Notes under the pieces: model-generated | What the model saw: the letters and a program-made list of their open reading frames with translations, nothing else | Told to the model about the DNA's origin: nothing | The model's database searches: none | Translations under genes and position numbers: made by a program | Assembly: GCF_008801715.1 (NCBI RefSeq) | Contig: NZ_VZPG01000006.1 | Coordinates: 186,001-250,000, forward strand | Direction: 5' to 3' | Source: Pseudochrobactrum saccharolyticum | GTDB taxonomy: Bacteria > Pseudomonadota > Alphaproteobacteria > Rhizobiales > Rhizobiaceae | Length of the DNA stretch: 64,000 nt | Shown here: positions 40,646 through 48,265 of the stretch, in pieces | Numbering within the stretch: the stretch's first letter is position 1 | Layout: each line of letters opens with the position of its first letter

Positions 40646-40714
40646 TATTTTGTCCGTAAAGCGGCTTCATATATCGGGTTCAACAGGAACACCGGTATAT
40701 GAATGGAGCACCGG

Positions 40715-40984
40715 TTACTCCGCAGCTTCAGCCATCGGGTTCACGGATACAAAGGTTCGGCCGTTTGCTTTTGTCTTGAAAGACACAACGCCGTCAGCCT
40801 TTGCGAACAGGGTATGATCTTTACCCATGCCGACATTTGCACCCGGATGCCACTGGGTACCGCGCTGGCGAACAATGATGTTGCCTGCGATAACAGCTTC
40901 GCTACCGAATTTTTTCACGCCAAGGCGTTTCGACTCTGAATCGCGACCGTTACGCGATGAACCGCCAGCTTTCTTATGTGCCAT
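40715..40984 (-). CDS. rpmA: 50S ribosomal protein L27
   Basis: 89 residues, [22 protein letters not shown] start, [26 protein letters not shown] core. N-terminus reaches the peptidyl-transferase centre. Cotranscribed with rplU, 24 bases downstream. Confidence 0.97.
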   Translation of the reverse strand: MAHKKAGGSSRNGRDSESKRLGVKKFGSEAVIAGNIIVRQRGTQWHPGANVGMGKDHTLFAKADGVVSFKTKANGRTFVSVNPMAEAAE

Positions 40985-41008
40985 CGGTATTCTCCTTTAA
41001 TTCGTTGA

Positions 41009-41392
41009 TTACTCAGCAGCTTCAGCTTTTGGCGCAGCCTTTTTCGGCGCGGCCTTAGCTTTAGCGGATGGCTTGGCGCCACCGGTGAGGATTTCCGAAA
41101 TGCGGATTGTCGTCAGTTCCTGACGATGACCGCGTGTACGCTTGGAGTTCTGACGGCGACGCTTCTTGAACGCGATAACTTTTTTCGCACGGCCCTGTTC
41201 AACTACTTCCGCAGTTACAACAGCACCTTCAACGCGCGGAGCACCAACAGTGGCGTTTTCACCTTCGCCAACGATCAGAACTTCTGCAAATTCTACAACA
41301 TCACCGGCTTCACCGGCAACTTTTTCAACTTTAAGCACATCATTGGCGGCAACGCGATACTGCTTACCACCTGTCTTAATGACTGCGAACAT
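41009..41392 (-). CDS. rplU: 50S ribosomal protein L21
   Basis: 127 residues: [24 protein letters not shown], then [27 protein letters not shown], followed by an Ala/Lys-rich extension of ~25 residues ([15 protein letters not shown]-type) usual for alphaproteobacteria. First gene of rplU-rpmA. Confidence 0.97.
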   Translation of the reverse strand: MFAVIKTGGKQYRVAANDVLKVEKVAGEAGDVVEFAEVLIVGEGENATVGAPRVEGAVVTAEVVEQGRAKKVIAFKKRRRQNSKRTRGHRQELTTIRISEILTGGAKPSAKAKAAPKKAAPKAEAAE

Positions 41393-41760
41393 TTGTTTTC
41401 CTTTCGGGTCGTTCGTTTCCGGCTCTCCCGCAAGGCAGGGACCGTCTTCTTGTCAGTCGTGACAGTTTGATTATTTATCTTAGCAAAAACATCAGTTTAA
41501 GGTCTGATAAACACACAACAAAAGTCAAAGGGGATTCTCATCCTCCTGCGACGTGGCCGCATATAGTGGCAAAAACACCGCCGCGTCAAGGTTTTTCAGA
41601 CCATAAAGCACATTATCTGCGAAATTATGGTGGGTTCGGAACGATTAGGACTTGTCTAAATCCGCTGTCCGCGTTATGAGCGCGACACACATTCAGCAAA
41701 TCGCATGATTTGATATGAAAACAGATTGTTTAGTCTGAAACTTTCATATGATGACACAGC
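41393..41760. other. rplU upstream region up to tRNA-Ser
   Basis: About 370 bases expected to contain the divergent promoters of rplU (minus) and the tRNA (plus). No distinct operator or leader was recognised. Confidence 0.4.
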
Positions 41761-41850
41761 GGAGAGGTGGCTGAGTGGTTGAAAGTACCGCACTCGAAAT
41801 GCGGCGTGGGGGCAACTCCATCGTGGGTTCGAATCCCACCCTCTCCGCCA
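41761..41850 (+). tRNA. tRNA-Ser (anticodon CGA)
   Basis: 90 nt including encoded CCA. Acceptor arm GGAGAGG/CCTCTCC, long variable arm (GTGGGGGCAACTCCATC), T-arm GTGGG-TTCGAAT-CCCAC. The anticodon loop CTCGAAA has CGA at 41795-41797, reading UCG. The 3' 63 bases are duplicated at 52752-52814. Confidence 0.97.
41788..41850 (+). repeat. attL: left copy of the 63-bp direct repeat
   Basis: From the anticodon stem to the CCA of tRNA-Ser; identical over 63 bases to 52752-52814. tRNA genes are preferred targets of tyrosine integrases, with crossover in the anticodon or T-loop region. Confidence 0.93.
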
Positions 41851-41922
41851 GTTATTTCTATTAAATCAAATAATTAGATAAAATCTTGGTTGTGAATTCA
41901 AACTTTCATCTGCACTAGTATA

Positions 41923-42002
41923 AGGACAGCAAATCACAGCGCCACTTGTGAGGCGCACACTGTAGTCAGGACAGCCTCATGTCGGCATATTACAGCTGTC
42001 CT
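41923..42002. repeat. three AGGACAGC copies near attL
   Basis: AGGACAGC at 41923-41930 and 41968-41975 (direct, 45 bases apart) and inverted GCTGTCCT at 41995-42002; a GCGCC/GGCGC hairpin lies between. Could be arm-type integrase or excisionase sites. Confidence 0.4.
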
Positions 42003-42059
42003 AACATCGCGCCTTGATGCTTTCACTCGGGTTGAGCTTGCAGGCCTTTCCTATAACAG

Positions 42060-42353
42060 TCAAAGTAGTGAAGCTTTACCTGAGATAAAGCTGAGCTGTT
42101 CCATATTTCGCAGCGGTCGAGATAGCATCTCCGAAACGGTAAGGATTAGTGGATGTATTGTCTCCTGAAAACGCTCATCCAAACAAGAGCAAAACTTATT
42201 TATTTTGTTGCACGCAGTCAGAATGTCCTGACCTTGATCTGACAGCACAAAGAGAAGGTCAATATCATTATACTTTTCTTGTCGAAAGAAGCTTCCGAAG
42301 CCATAGACCGAATGAATGCAACATTCATTATTCTCCGTAAACTGGATTACCAT
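42060..42353 (-). CDS. minimal nucleotidyltransferase (MNT-like, pol-beta fold)
   Basis: About 97 residues from ATG 42353. The segment SVYGFGSFFRQEKYNDIDLLFVL has the GS-x-n-DxD pattern of pol-beta-type nucleotidyltransferases (Gly-Ser loop and the D-I-D metal site). Such minimal NTases act as antitoxins with HEPN proteins, or in defence modules, by adding nucleotides to partner proteins or RNA. No HEPN partner (R-x4-6-H) is evident here. Last gene of a tightly overlapping minus-strand operon; its start overlaps the previous gene by 26 bases. Confidence 0.65.
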   Translation of the reverse strand: MVIQFTENNECCIHSVYGFGSFFRQEKYNDIDLLFVLSDQGQDILTACNKINKFCSCLDERFQETIHPLILTVSEMLSRPLRNMEQLSFISGKASLL

Positions 42354-42726
42354 CCTTGTCAGTAAAATGAAAACTCCAGTATTCACGTCGGAACAGCGCA
42401 CGGTAAAGCTCCCTTCCAGAATAGAGTCCAAGCTCGGCCTCTAGACAAAACTCTTTTGCGTCAGTTGTATAAGAATTCCAATTTCCGCCTACCGTTATTA
42501 TATGCAATGGTCCAAAACGAGCAACAAACTCTATTACTCGAGCAAGTGAACATGTGTATTCGTTACAAATAAGGATTGTGATTGCGTTCATATTTTTTAA
42601 TTGAACATCGAACACAATATCATCGCGCCTCGTATAGCCATCTACGGCAGGATGACCATCAAGAAACTCACAAAAATAAGCGATCTGAGAATACCTTACG
42701 CCAATATCGTTTGAACCGTTCGGCAA
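42328..42726 (-). CDS. unrecognised protein, possible nuclease-like fold
   Basis: About 132 residues from a TTG at 42726 preceded by AAAAGGA; an in-frame ATG at 42831 would overlap the previous gene by 164 bases. Features are RRDDIVFDVQLKNMNAITILICNEY and the stretch IITVGGNWNSYTTDAKEFC. The D-x(5-7)-Q-x-K arrangement and the TTDAKEF segment recall Mrr-like PD-(D/E)xK enzymes, but this is weak and structure prediction would be needed. Third gene of the operon with a nucleotidyltransferase behind it and overlapping both neighbours. Confidence 0.6.
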   Translation of the reverse strand: MPNGSNDIGVRYSQIAYFCEFLDGHPAVDGYTRRDDIVFDVQLKNMNAITILICNEYTCSLARVIEFVARFGPLHIITVGGNWNSYTTDAKEFCLEAELGLYSGRELYRALFRREYWSFHFTDKDGNPVYGE

Positions 42727-43327
42727 TGTTATTGTTCCTTTTAATAAGATCGGAGAAGCTGCCAGGGAATGTTGGATAATGATCGAGGCGAGTGAACTGA
42801 TGCTGCTCGAAGGCTCTTGCATGAGCCTCAAACGCCAACATCGCCGCTCTCTGATCTGCTGTCACTTCAAACCTAATACCTTTAATTAGTGCCAGTATCG
42901 CGCGATTGTTTGGGAGGATAGTATCCATTTTACGAGCGATCCATGTTAGATAAGCATTAGAGAAGGGGGTTTCGGCTGCGGTTTTAGAATGTGGGCCACA
43001 TTCATTAAAAACATACTCATTGTCCAAAAGAAAAGGCAAAACGCGGCTCGCAAACTCTGAAAAACTATTCGTTCTTTCAGGTTTCATGTCAGATTCAGCT
43101 TTGTGCAAGTAAACATCGTAACTGCGCTTAGCTTTGAGGCGGCTCTCATCAGTCATCAATACAACCGCAAGTTCTGAAATGAATTTCGACGTTTCATTCT
43201 GCTTTTCGGCAAGAATATTTATCAGCTTTTCAAGTTCATCTGGAATCAAGGTCGTGATAATCGTGTCTCGACCGCTTTGGATCGACAATCCACCGGATTC
43301 TACTTTCTGTCTCTGAACTATCATCAT
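42668..43327 (-). CDS. 219-residue protein with IQSGRDT motif, unknown function
   Basis: N-terminal motif GGLSIQSGRDTIITTL (residues ~12-27), then a helical region (DELEKLINILAEKQNETSKF), and a C-terminal domain with FNECGPHSKTAAETPFSNAYL, RKMDTILPNNRAILALIKG and a FEAHARAFEQHQF-x-RLDHYPTFP block. I recognise the last blocks as a recurrent family of hypothetical proteins in accessory DNA but know no function. The ATG (43327) overlaps the stop of the 59-residue gene (ATGA), so translation is probably coupled. Shares IQSGRDT with that small protein. Confidence 0.75.
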   Translation of the reverse strand: MMIVQRQKVESGGLSIQSGRDTIITTLIPDELEKLINILAEKQNETSKFISELAVVLMTDESRLKAKRSYDVYLHKAESDMKPERTNSFSEFASRVLPFLLDNEYVFNECGPHSKTAAETPFSNAYLTWIARKMDTILPNNRAILALIKGIRFEVTADQRAAMLAFEAHARAFEQHQFTRLDHYPTFPGSFSDLIKRNNNIAERFKRYWRKVFSDRLFL

Positions 43328-43503
43328 CTGTCTTTTAAATTGATCTTGGTATCTCGCCCCGATTGGATGCCGTTACCTTTCTGATTTTGTCTGATGCTCT
43401 TTCCGCTACGTTGCGAAAAAAAAGTCCACCCTATTATCGCCAGGATGATCATCACGATGATAGATATCAACGTCATTTGATTAGATGTGAGAAATTCTAG
43501 CAT
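43324..43503 (-). CDS. 59-residue single-pass membrane protein with IQSGRDT tail
   Basis: Small gene found by reading the gap upstream of the 219-residue gene. ATG 43503 to TGA 43324. Residues ~10-29 form a transmembrane helix (MTLISIIVMIILAIIGWTFF); the charged tail ends with GNGIQSGRDTKINLKDR, sharing IQSGRDT with the N-terminus of the next protein. The stop overlaps the next start by four bases (ATGA), which strongly supports it being real. Likely cytoplasmic tail and N-out topology (positive-inside: QRSGKSIRQNQK after the helix). Function unknown; a membrane anchor or effector for the downstream protein is inference. Confidence 0.72.
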   Translation of the reverse strand: MLEFLTSNQMTLISIIVMIILAIIGWTFFSQRSGKSIRQNQKGNGIQSGRDTKINLKDR

Positions 43504-43652
43504 TTACCTAATGTTCTCCATTTAGAATCAGAAACTAGCAGTAGATATTATAGCTAGAAGGTCCGAATTTGCCCAAGCAGGTAATATTTGAAGCCATACA
43601 TGATTTTAGGACAAATAAAAAATAAAGTGCAATGTAAGCAGTAATCCAGTAG

Positions 43653-43742
43653 CTCACAAAGCGCTGGCAAGCACAAGTCAACAGACGTGGAAATAAAACC
43701 AAGCTGCAAATCATTGGATGCAAAAACAGATACTCAATACTG
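43653..43742 (+). pseudogene. remnant of a tyrosine-integrase N-terminus
   Basis: Translates to RWQAQVNRRGNK and, after a frameshift, CKSLDAKTD, matching RWQAQVRRRGMK and CKSFDTKKD of the intact integrase at 44566. At DNA level CGCTGGCAAGCACAAGT and GCTGCAAATC are identical in both. It has an in-frame stop before and no continuation, so it is a decayed fragment of a related integrase. Confidence 0.7.
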
Positions 43743-43765
43743 TATAGGCTTCATTTTTCTTAAAT

Positions 43766-44503
43766 ATGATGGAGGAACAAAATAAGTTGGCTAGAACACA
43801 AGGACATGGAAATCCTAATTGGACGCGTGATGAGACCATTCTCGCCTTGGATCTGTATTTACAGTTCGATGGTATAGTTCCATCTACGAAATCAGAAAGC
43901 ATATCCGAACTTTCCAAATTGCTTCGTTCACTACCTTATCATGCCGAAGCCGCAAAGCAGCCCACGTTTCGAAATCCTGATGGGGTTGGCTTCAAACTTA
44001 TGAATATTCGCCAGGTGGCCACTGGAAAAGGTCTTGGTAATGTCTCCAATATGGACCGCCAGATATGGGCTGAATTCGGGCAGCGCCCAGAAGAAGTTAG
44101 ACTAATTGCCGATGCTATTAAGTCCGGGATCATAATTAACGGATCAGAGCAGTTACCGGAAATCGAACAAGAGCTTCCTGAAGGAAGGCTCTTGACCGCC
44201 CTACATATCAGGCGAGAGCGGAACCCAAAAATTCGAAAGATGCTGTTAGAAGACCGTCGCCGCTCAGGGTTACGGTGCGAGATTTGTGACCTGGCACGGC
44301 CTGACCTGGATGAGCCTCTCCAAGAGTCTATATTTGAAGCTCACCACCTGATACCCCTCTCTGAAGTCGGTGAACGCAAAACAAAGCTATCTGACTTAGC
44401 TTTGCTATGTGCTTGCTGTCATCGTCTTATTCATCGTGCCATGGCGTCAAAAACGAGATGGATTGGCCTCGTCGAAGCTCGCGCCATAATTGTGCCGGGA
44501 TAA
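43766..44503 (+). CDS. HNH endonuclease with N-terminal specificity-like domain
   Basis: 245 residues. The N-terminal part (WTRDETILALDLYLQFDG, FRNPDGVGFKLMNIRQVATGKG, IWAEFGQRPEEVRLIADAIKSG) is typical of HNH enzymes of the McrA/type IV group. The C-terminal HNH domain shows CEICDLARPDLDEPL, EAHHLIPLSEVGERKTKLSDLALLCACCHRLIH with the H-H / N-position / H residues and zinc cysteine pairs. Likely cuts invading (modified) DNA. The start is ambiguous: two ATGs (43766, 43769) precede GGAGG, which would serve a TTG at 43787. Confidence 0.82.
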   Translation: MMEEQNKLARTQGHGNPNWTRDETILALDLYLQFDGIVPSTKSESISELSKLLRSLPYHAEAAKQPTFRNPDGVGFKLMNIRQVATGKGLGNVSNMDRQIWAEFGQRPEEVRLIADAIKSGIIINGSEQLPEIEQELPEGRLLTALHIRRERNPKIRKMLLEDRRRSGLRCEICDLARPDLDEPLQESIFEAHHLIPLSEVGERKTKLSDLALLCACCHRLIHRAMASKTRWIGLVEARAIIVPG

Positions 44504-44565
44504 TCCTTGGCTCCCCATCCGGGGCATCCTACGCATGATCTTCAGTATCACCTGGAGATCATGCA

Positions 44566-45558
44566 ATGGCGACAATTCGCAAACTCAGAGGACGCTGGCA
44601 AGCACAAGTGCGCCGCCGCGGCATGAAACCCCGCTGCAAATCTTTCGATACCAAAAAAGACGCTGAGAAATGGGCGCGTGAGCTGGAAAGTCAGGTCGAT
44701 AAGTTCGGCGCCGCACCAGATACGCGCATTCTTGAAAGCACTACGCTCGGCGCGTTGATGAAGCGATACGCTGAAGAAGTATCACCATCGAAGCGTGGTG
44801 CTACTCAAGAGATACAGCGCCTCGGCGTGCTTCAACGTCATGATCTCGCTTATCGGACACTCATAGGCTTGTCTCAACAAGATATTGCTTTATTTCGCGA
44901 TGAACGTCTCCGGACAGTCAAACCCGCTACAGCCGTTCGTGAGCTTGCCATTCTCAGCCATGTCTTGGATGTAGCCATGCGTGATTGGGGTTATCCTCTC
45001 GCCCAGAACGTCGTGAAGATGATCCGTCGACCAACCATTAACAATGCAAGATCACGTCGCCTTACTCCATCAGAAGAACAGCGCTTATTAGCCGCCTGTG
45101 ACGACGGTAGGGTTGCATGCTTCCGTGCGCTGGTGATAGTAGCCATCGAGACCGGGATGCGTCGTGGTGAGCTTCTGGGACTCAAATGGAGCGACATTTC
45201 ACATAACCGCCGGGTGATCTCATTAGCCCTAACAAAAAACGGAACAAGCCGGGAAGTTCCATTATCATCCCGTGCATACGAAGCACTTATGTCACTTCAT
45301 CACAATGACAGTGTAGATCAATATATGCCATTCGGGATGACGATCTCTGCTTTTGATCAAACATGGAAACGAGTCATCAAACGCTCCGGCATCATTGATC
45401 TTAAGTTTCACGATTTGCGCCACGAAGCCGTCAGCCGTTTCTTTGAGCTAGGTCTAAACGTGATGGAAGTCAGCACGATCTCCGGACATAAAGAGCTATC
45501 AATGCTGAAGCGATACACACACTTGAGTGCCGATGCGCTGGTTGGCCGCCTTGGGTAA
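44566..45558 (+). CDS. tyrosine recombinase / integrase 1
   Basis: 330 residues. N-terminal arm-binding domain (RKLRGRWQAQVRRRGMKPRCKSFDTKKDAEKWARELE), core-binding domain (about 60-160) and catalytic domain with ETGMRRGELLGLKW (Arg I), HDLRHEAVSRF (H-x-x-R), GHKELSMLKRYTHL (His, Tyr nucleophile). Probably the integrase that inserts island 1 into tRNA-Ser. It is 2.7 kb from attL, with an HNH gene and a relic of a related integrase between, rather than at the att site as usual. Confidence 0.93.
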   Translation: MATIRKLRGRWQAQVRRRGMKPRCKSFDTKKDAEKWARELESQVDKFGAAPDTRILESTTLGALMKRYAEEVSPSKRGATQEIQRLGVLQRHDLAYRTLIGLSQQDIALFRDERLRTVKPATAVRELAILSHVLDVAMRDWGYPLAQNVVKMIRRPTINNARSRRLTPSEEQRLLAACDDGRVACFRALVIVAIETGMRRGELLGLKWSDISHNRRVISLALTKNGTSREVPLSSRAYEALMSLHHNDSVDQYMPFGMTISAFDQTWKRVIKRSGIIDLKFHDLRHEAVSRFFELGLNVMEVSTISGHKELSMLKRYTHLSADALVGRLG

Positions 45559-46056
45559 ATGCATCCGGAAGTAGAAACATAATGTTGTCACTACAACAAT
45601 AAGATTCAAAAAGTGACAACATAGCGATCGGAAAACGCTCAATTTTGTTTACATTCCGCAGCCAGAGCAACTCAAATGCTGTCAAAAACACCCGTTTTTG
45701 TTGACGTATGTTGACGAATGTTGACAAAAGTTTACGTTTTTCAGCTGATTTTGCTGTTTTTGGAAATCTGTCAACATTGGCACCTGAGCATTACCTGTCT
45801 ACCATCAGCAAAAGAGCCATGCACCCGATAGCAATCCGAATTGTAGATACATCTACCAATATAATAGTCTGACCACCGCAAATGTCATCGCTCAAAACCC
45901 TTGTGACACAGTAGCGAAAACATATTCGCAACTGATTATCAGGCACCAGCAAATCAGCCTATAAGCTGCATTCTGTCACCATCTTCCGGATATTAATTTT
46001 ATCACCGGATGACGCTGGATAAACCTCAATCGAAATAGTTTGCATGATCTGGACGA
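45559..46056. other. AT-rich gap after integrase 1, with iterons
   Basis: About 500 bases with no supported gene. Contains a run of 10-bp repeats at 45699-45738 and an inverted copy at 45769-45776. Otherwise nothing recognised. Confidence 0.5.
45699..45738 (+). repeat. 10-bp iterons TGTTGACGNA
   Basis: TGTTGACGTA, TGTTGACGAA, TGTTGACAAA, AGTTTACGTT in perfect tandem (10-bp period), plus an inverted TGTCAACA at 45769-45776. Helically phased repeats usually bind a replication or recombination-directionality protein. Confidence 0.7.
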
Positions 46057-46263
46057 TTGTCAGAGACGCGCCGCCGTTATCTTTTCTCTGCTCTGGTAAA
46101 ACGCAACCTCCTCATTCATCGCACCGCACTTCAAACCATCTGCCGGATTAATGCTGCCGCAGCAGTCGAAGTCCTAGAGAAATACAAGCCTAGTGATGGG
46201 GATGCCTTCTGGCTTCACCACATCTTTGTGACTGAAACCTCCCATACTGGAGCAAAGGCATAG
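46057..46263 (+). CDS. possible 68-residue hypothetical protein
   Basis: Open frame from a TTG with only a weak ribosome site. Basic N-terminal half (SETRRRYLFSALVKRN), no recognised domain, no signal or membrane segment. Codon usage is not clearly coding. Kept as a low-confidence gene. Confidence 0.3.
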   Translation: MSETRRRYLFSALVKRNLLIHRTALQTICRINAAAAVEVLEKYKPSDGDAFWLHHIFVTETSHTGAKA

Positions 46264-46705
46264 AAGCTCACTGGCGAGCGTCAACTATCCGGCAGCATAA
46301 TGCAGCAAAGAATACCACGGAGCGCGCCTGCGAGAATCCTCGAGTCAAATAGAAGACACCCGAAACACTTAACCGGTTGGCTGGAGCGTGTTTCATGGGA
46401 TTTGTAATTTTATCCAATCTTCCGGCAAACAAAAAATAACCAGTGGACGCCGAAGGCGGCCGTAAGCCCGAAGGGCGCGCAGACGAGCCGCGCCAGCGGC
46501 GAGGTATGAGGACATATCTGAACCGGAGAGACCCGTCACGCTTTAAGATATTTCTGTCTTTTACTTATTACTAATATTATTATTACGAATATTTATAAGT
46601 TATATATATAGGGAGAAACGTCACAAAACGTTACGCTCTTAAAACGGGCATTCCGGCAACCATTTTCGCTATAACCCAAGCATAAGAAATAGAAAGATTG
46701 CGGAA
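46264..46705. other. gap with a GC-rich mini-hairpin cluster
   Basis: About 440 bases. At 46449-46501 three small hairpins follow each other: GCC-GAA-GGC, GCCC-GAA-GGGC and CGCC-AGC-GGCG, in an otherwise AT-rich context; then an AT-rich tract to the next gene. Confidence 0.5.
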
Positions 46706-47221
46706 ATGAACAAGCAAAAAACTGATATGAGGAATCTCCCCTCTCCAGAACCCACGTCATCAGACTCAAATGCTAATACCTTATTCAATCCCCAGTCCGC
46801 TTTACGCAAAACGATCCAAAAATGGCAACAAAAGCTTGCGGTAGATATTGAAAGACAGCCCAACCTTATTGCGGCCGCATCAGCAGCAGAGGCGAGGAGA
46901 CGTTATCGCCTAGAAAAAGCAGTCGAAGGCAAAACCGTTCGTCCTTATAAGAAACATAAACTAGCCCCGTTTCAGTTTGGCGAGACACACGAGAGTCATA
47001 GAAAAAGAACTCATAAAGAACGTCAAAGGATTTATCGTGGCGTTACGGCTGAAACAGTGCGATCCTGGACGGATCTAAGCGTGATGTCTGAGGAAGAGAA
47101 AGCCGACCATATCAAACAAAAAAATAGAGAACGTCAGAAAAAATGGCGCCAGAAATCAGAGCCAACCACGAATGATCTCCATACAGAAATTGCCAAAGCA
47201 TTAGAAGATTTCGATTGTTAG
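46706..47221 (+). CDS. basic hypothetical protein
   Basis: 171 residues, highly charged, Arg/Lys/Gln-rich (AAEARRRYRLEKAVEG, HRKRTHKERQRIYRG, KNRERQKKWRQKS). No recognised domain; the composition would fit nucleic-acid binding or a coiled coil. Preceded by an AT-rich stretch suited to a promoter. Unknown. Confidence 0.55.
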   Translation: MNKQKTDMRNLPSPEPTSSDSNANTLFNPQSALRKTIQKWQQKLAVDIERQPNLIAAASAAEARRRYRLEKAVEGKTVRPYKKHKLAPFQFGETHESHRKRTHKERQRIYRGVTAETVRSWTDLSVMSEEEKADHIKQKNRERQKKWRQKSEPTTNDLHTEIAKALEDFDC

Positions 47222-47476
47222 CGCAGTCAATGAAAACAACATCATTGGCTTTGAAAGATATCTATCTTCTTCGCCATTACATAAAGACGCTCTGTGCGGG
47301 TTTACTAACCAGATTAACATTGTGAGATTCAAATATATGGAACGGTCAGCATCATAACGCATAATACTCAGGCAACGCCGCAGGCGAACGACGAATTCGA
47401 AGTAAAGCGGGAAATCGTTACGACCATCAACCGCTGCCCATGACTCGCTATGAGTCAACCAGAGCGCAGTGAAAGC

Positions 47477-48061
47477 TCATCCAACCGTGGCATCTTGCTT
47501 GAGTATCCGGATAAGGCTGCGAGGATGGACATTATAGTCCGCCGCAACGGCCGAAACTGTCCGACCATGTTCTTCAATCGCTATACGCGCAGCAATTCTA
47601 TCATCTGCAGTCAATGAAGGTTTTCGGCCGATCCTGCTACCTCTCGCACGCGCAACTCTCATGCCTGCTTTAGTGCGCTCGCTGATGATTGCACGTTCAA
47701 ATTCAGCCATAGCCCCCATAATATGAAAGGTAAGCCGACCGCCGGACGTTGAAGTATCTATTGCCTCGGTCAAAGAATGAAATTCAATTCTCTTCGCGGC
47801 GAGATCATTGATCAATGTGATCAGATCCACCAATGAGCGCCCGAGCCGATCAAGTCGCCAGACAACCAGCATATCCCCGTCGCGTAAAGAACGAAGCGCT
47901 TGATTAAGCCCCGGCCGTTCAAATCCAGCACCAGAAATACCGTGATCGCTAAAAATCTCAGTGCACTCAGCACGTTCCAATGCAGCCATTTGAAGATCAA
48001 GATTTTGATCGCTGGTCGATACTCGACAATAACCTATTTTCCACAATCTGACTGCCCTCAC
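47477..48061 (-). CDS. serine recombinase (resolvase/invertase)
   Basis: 194 residues. Catalytic domain IGYCRVSTSDQNLDLQ (Ser nucleophile in RVS), DHGISGAGFERPGL, VVWRLDRLGRSLVDL, AMAEFERAIISERTKAG; C-terminal HTH (GRTVSAVAADYNVHPRSLIRIL). Matches Tn3-type resolvases/DNA invertases. No transposase next to it, so it may be a remnant of a lost transposon or serve the island in dimer resolution. Confidence 0.92.
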   Translation of the reverse strand: MRAVRLWKIGYCRVSTSDQNLDLQMAALERAECTEIFSDHGISGAGFERPGLNQALRSLRDGDMLVVWRLDRLGRSLVDLITLINDLAAKRIEFHSLTEAIDTSTSGGRLTFHIMGAMAEFERAIISERTKAGMRVARARGSRIGRKPSLTADDRIAARIAIEEHGRTVSAVAADYNVHPRSLIRILKQDATVG

Positions 48062-48265
48062 CTATAGCCCACTACAAGCACATTTACTTGACGGGTCAAC
48101 AGCTATCATAGGCACTAAGCCATTGACTAAAAGGAACCTTTTTGTGCGGGCGGGGTTTTCTGTTGACCGCAGGAGACCCGCCAAAGGAAATCAGCAGGTT
48201 ACTGTGAGGGCGAAATAATCGGGTCAGTTATTGCGGAAGGGTTCCCTTTTGTGCAGCCAAACATC

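Noticed and set aside
43535-43723. 62-codon minus-strand frame with a hydrophobic stretch
   Set aside because: It overlaps the integrase relic in opposite direction and has no coupling to the operon start at 43503; hydrophobicity alone was not enough.
47201-47458. 85-codon minus-strand frame between the basic hypothetical gene and the serine recombinase
   Set aside because: No ribosome site and no domain; could be a decayed gene but nothing supports it.
48128-48254. Two GGAACC/GGTTCC-TTTTGTGC segments as crossover sites for the serine recombinase
   Set aside because: Similarity is imperfect and short; without a clear palindromic res/hix structure the idea is not supported.
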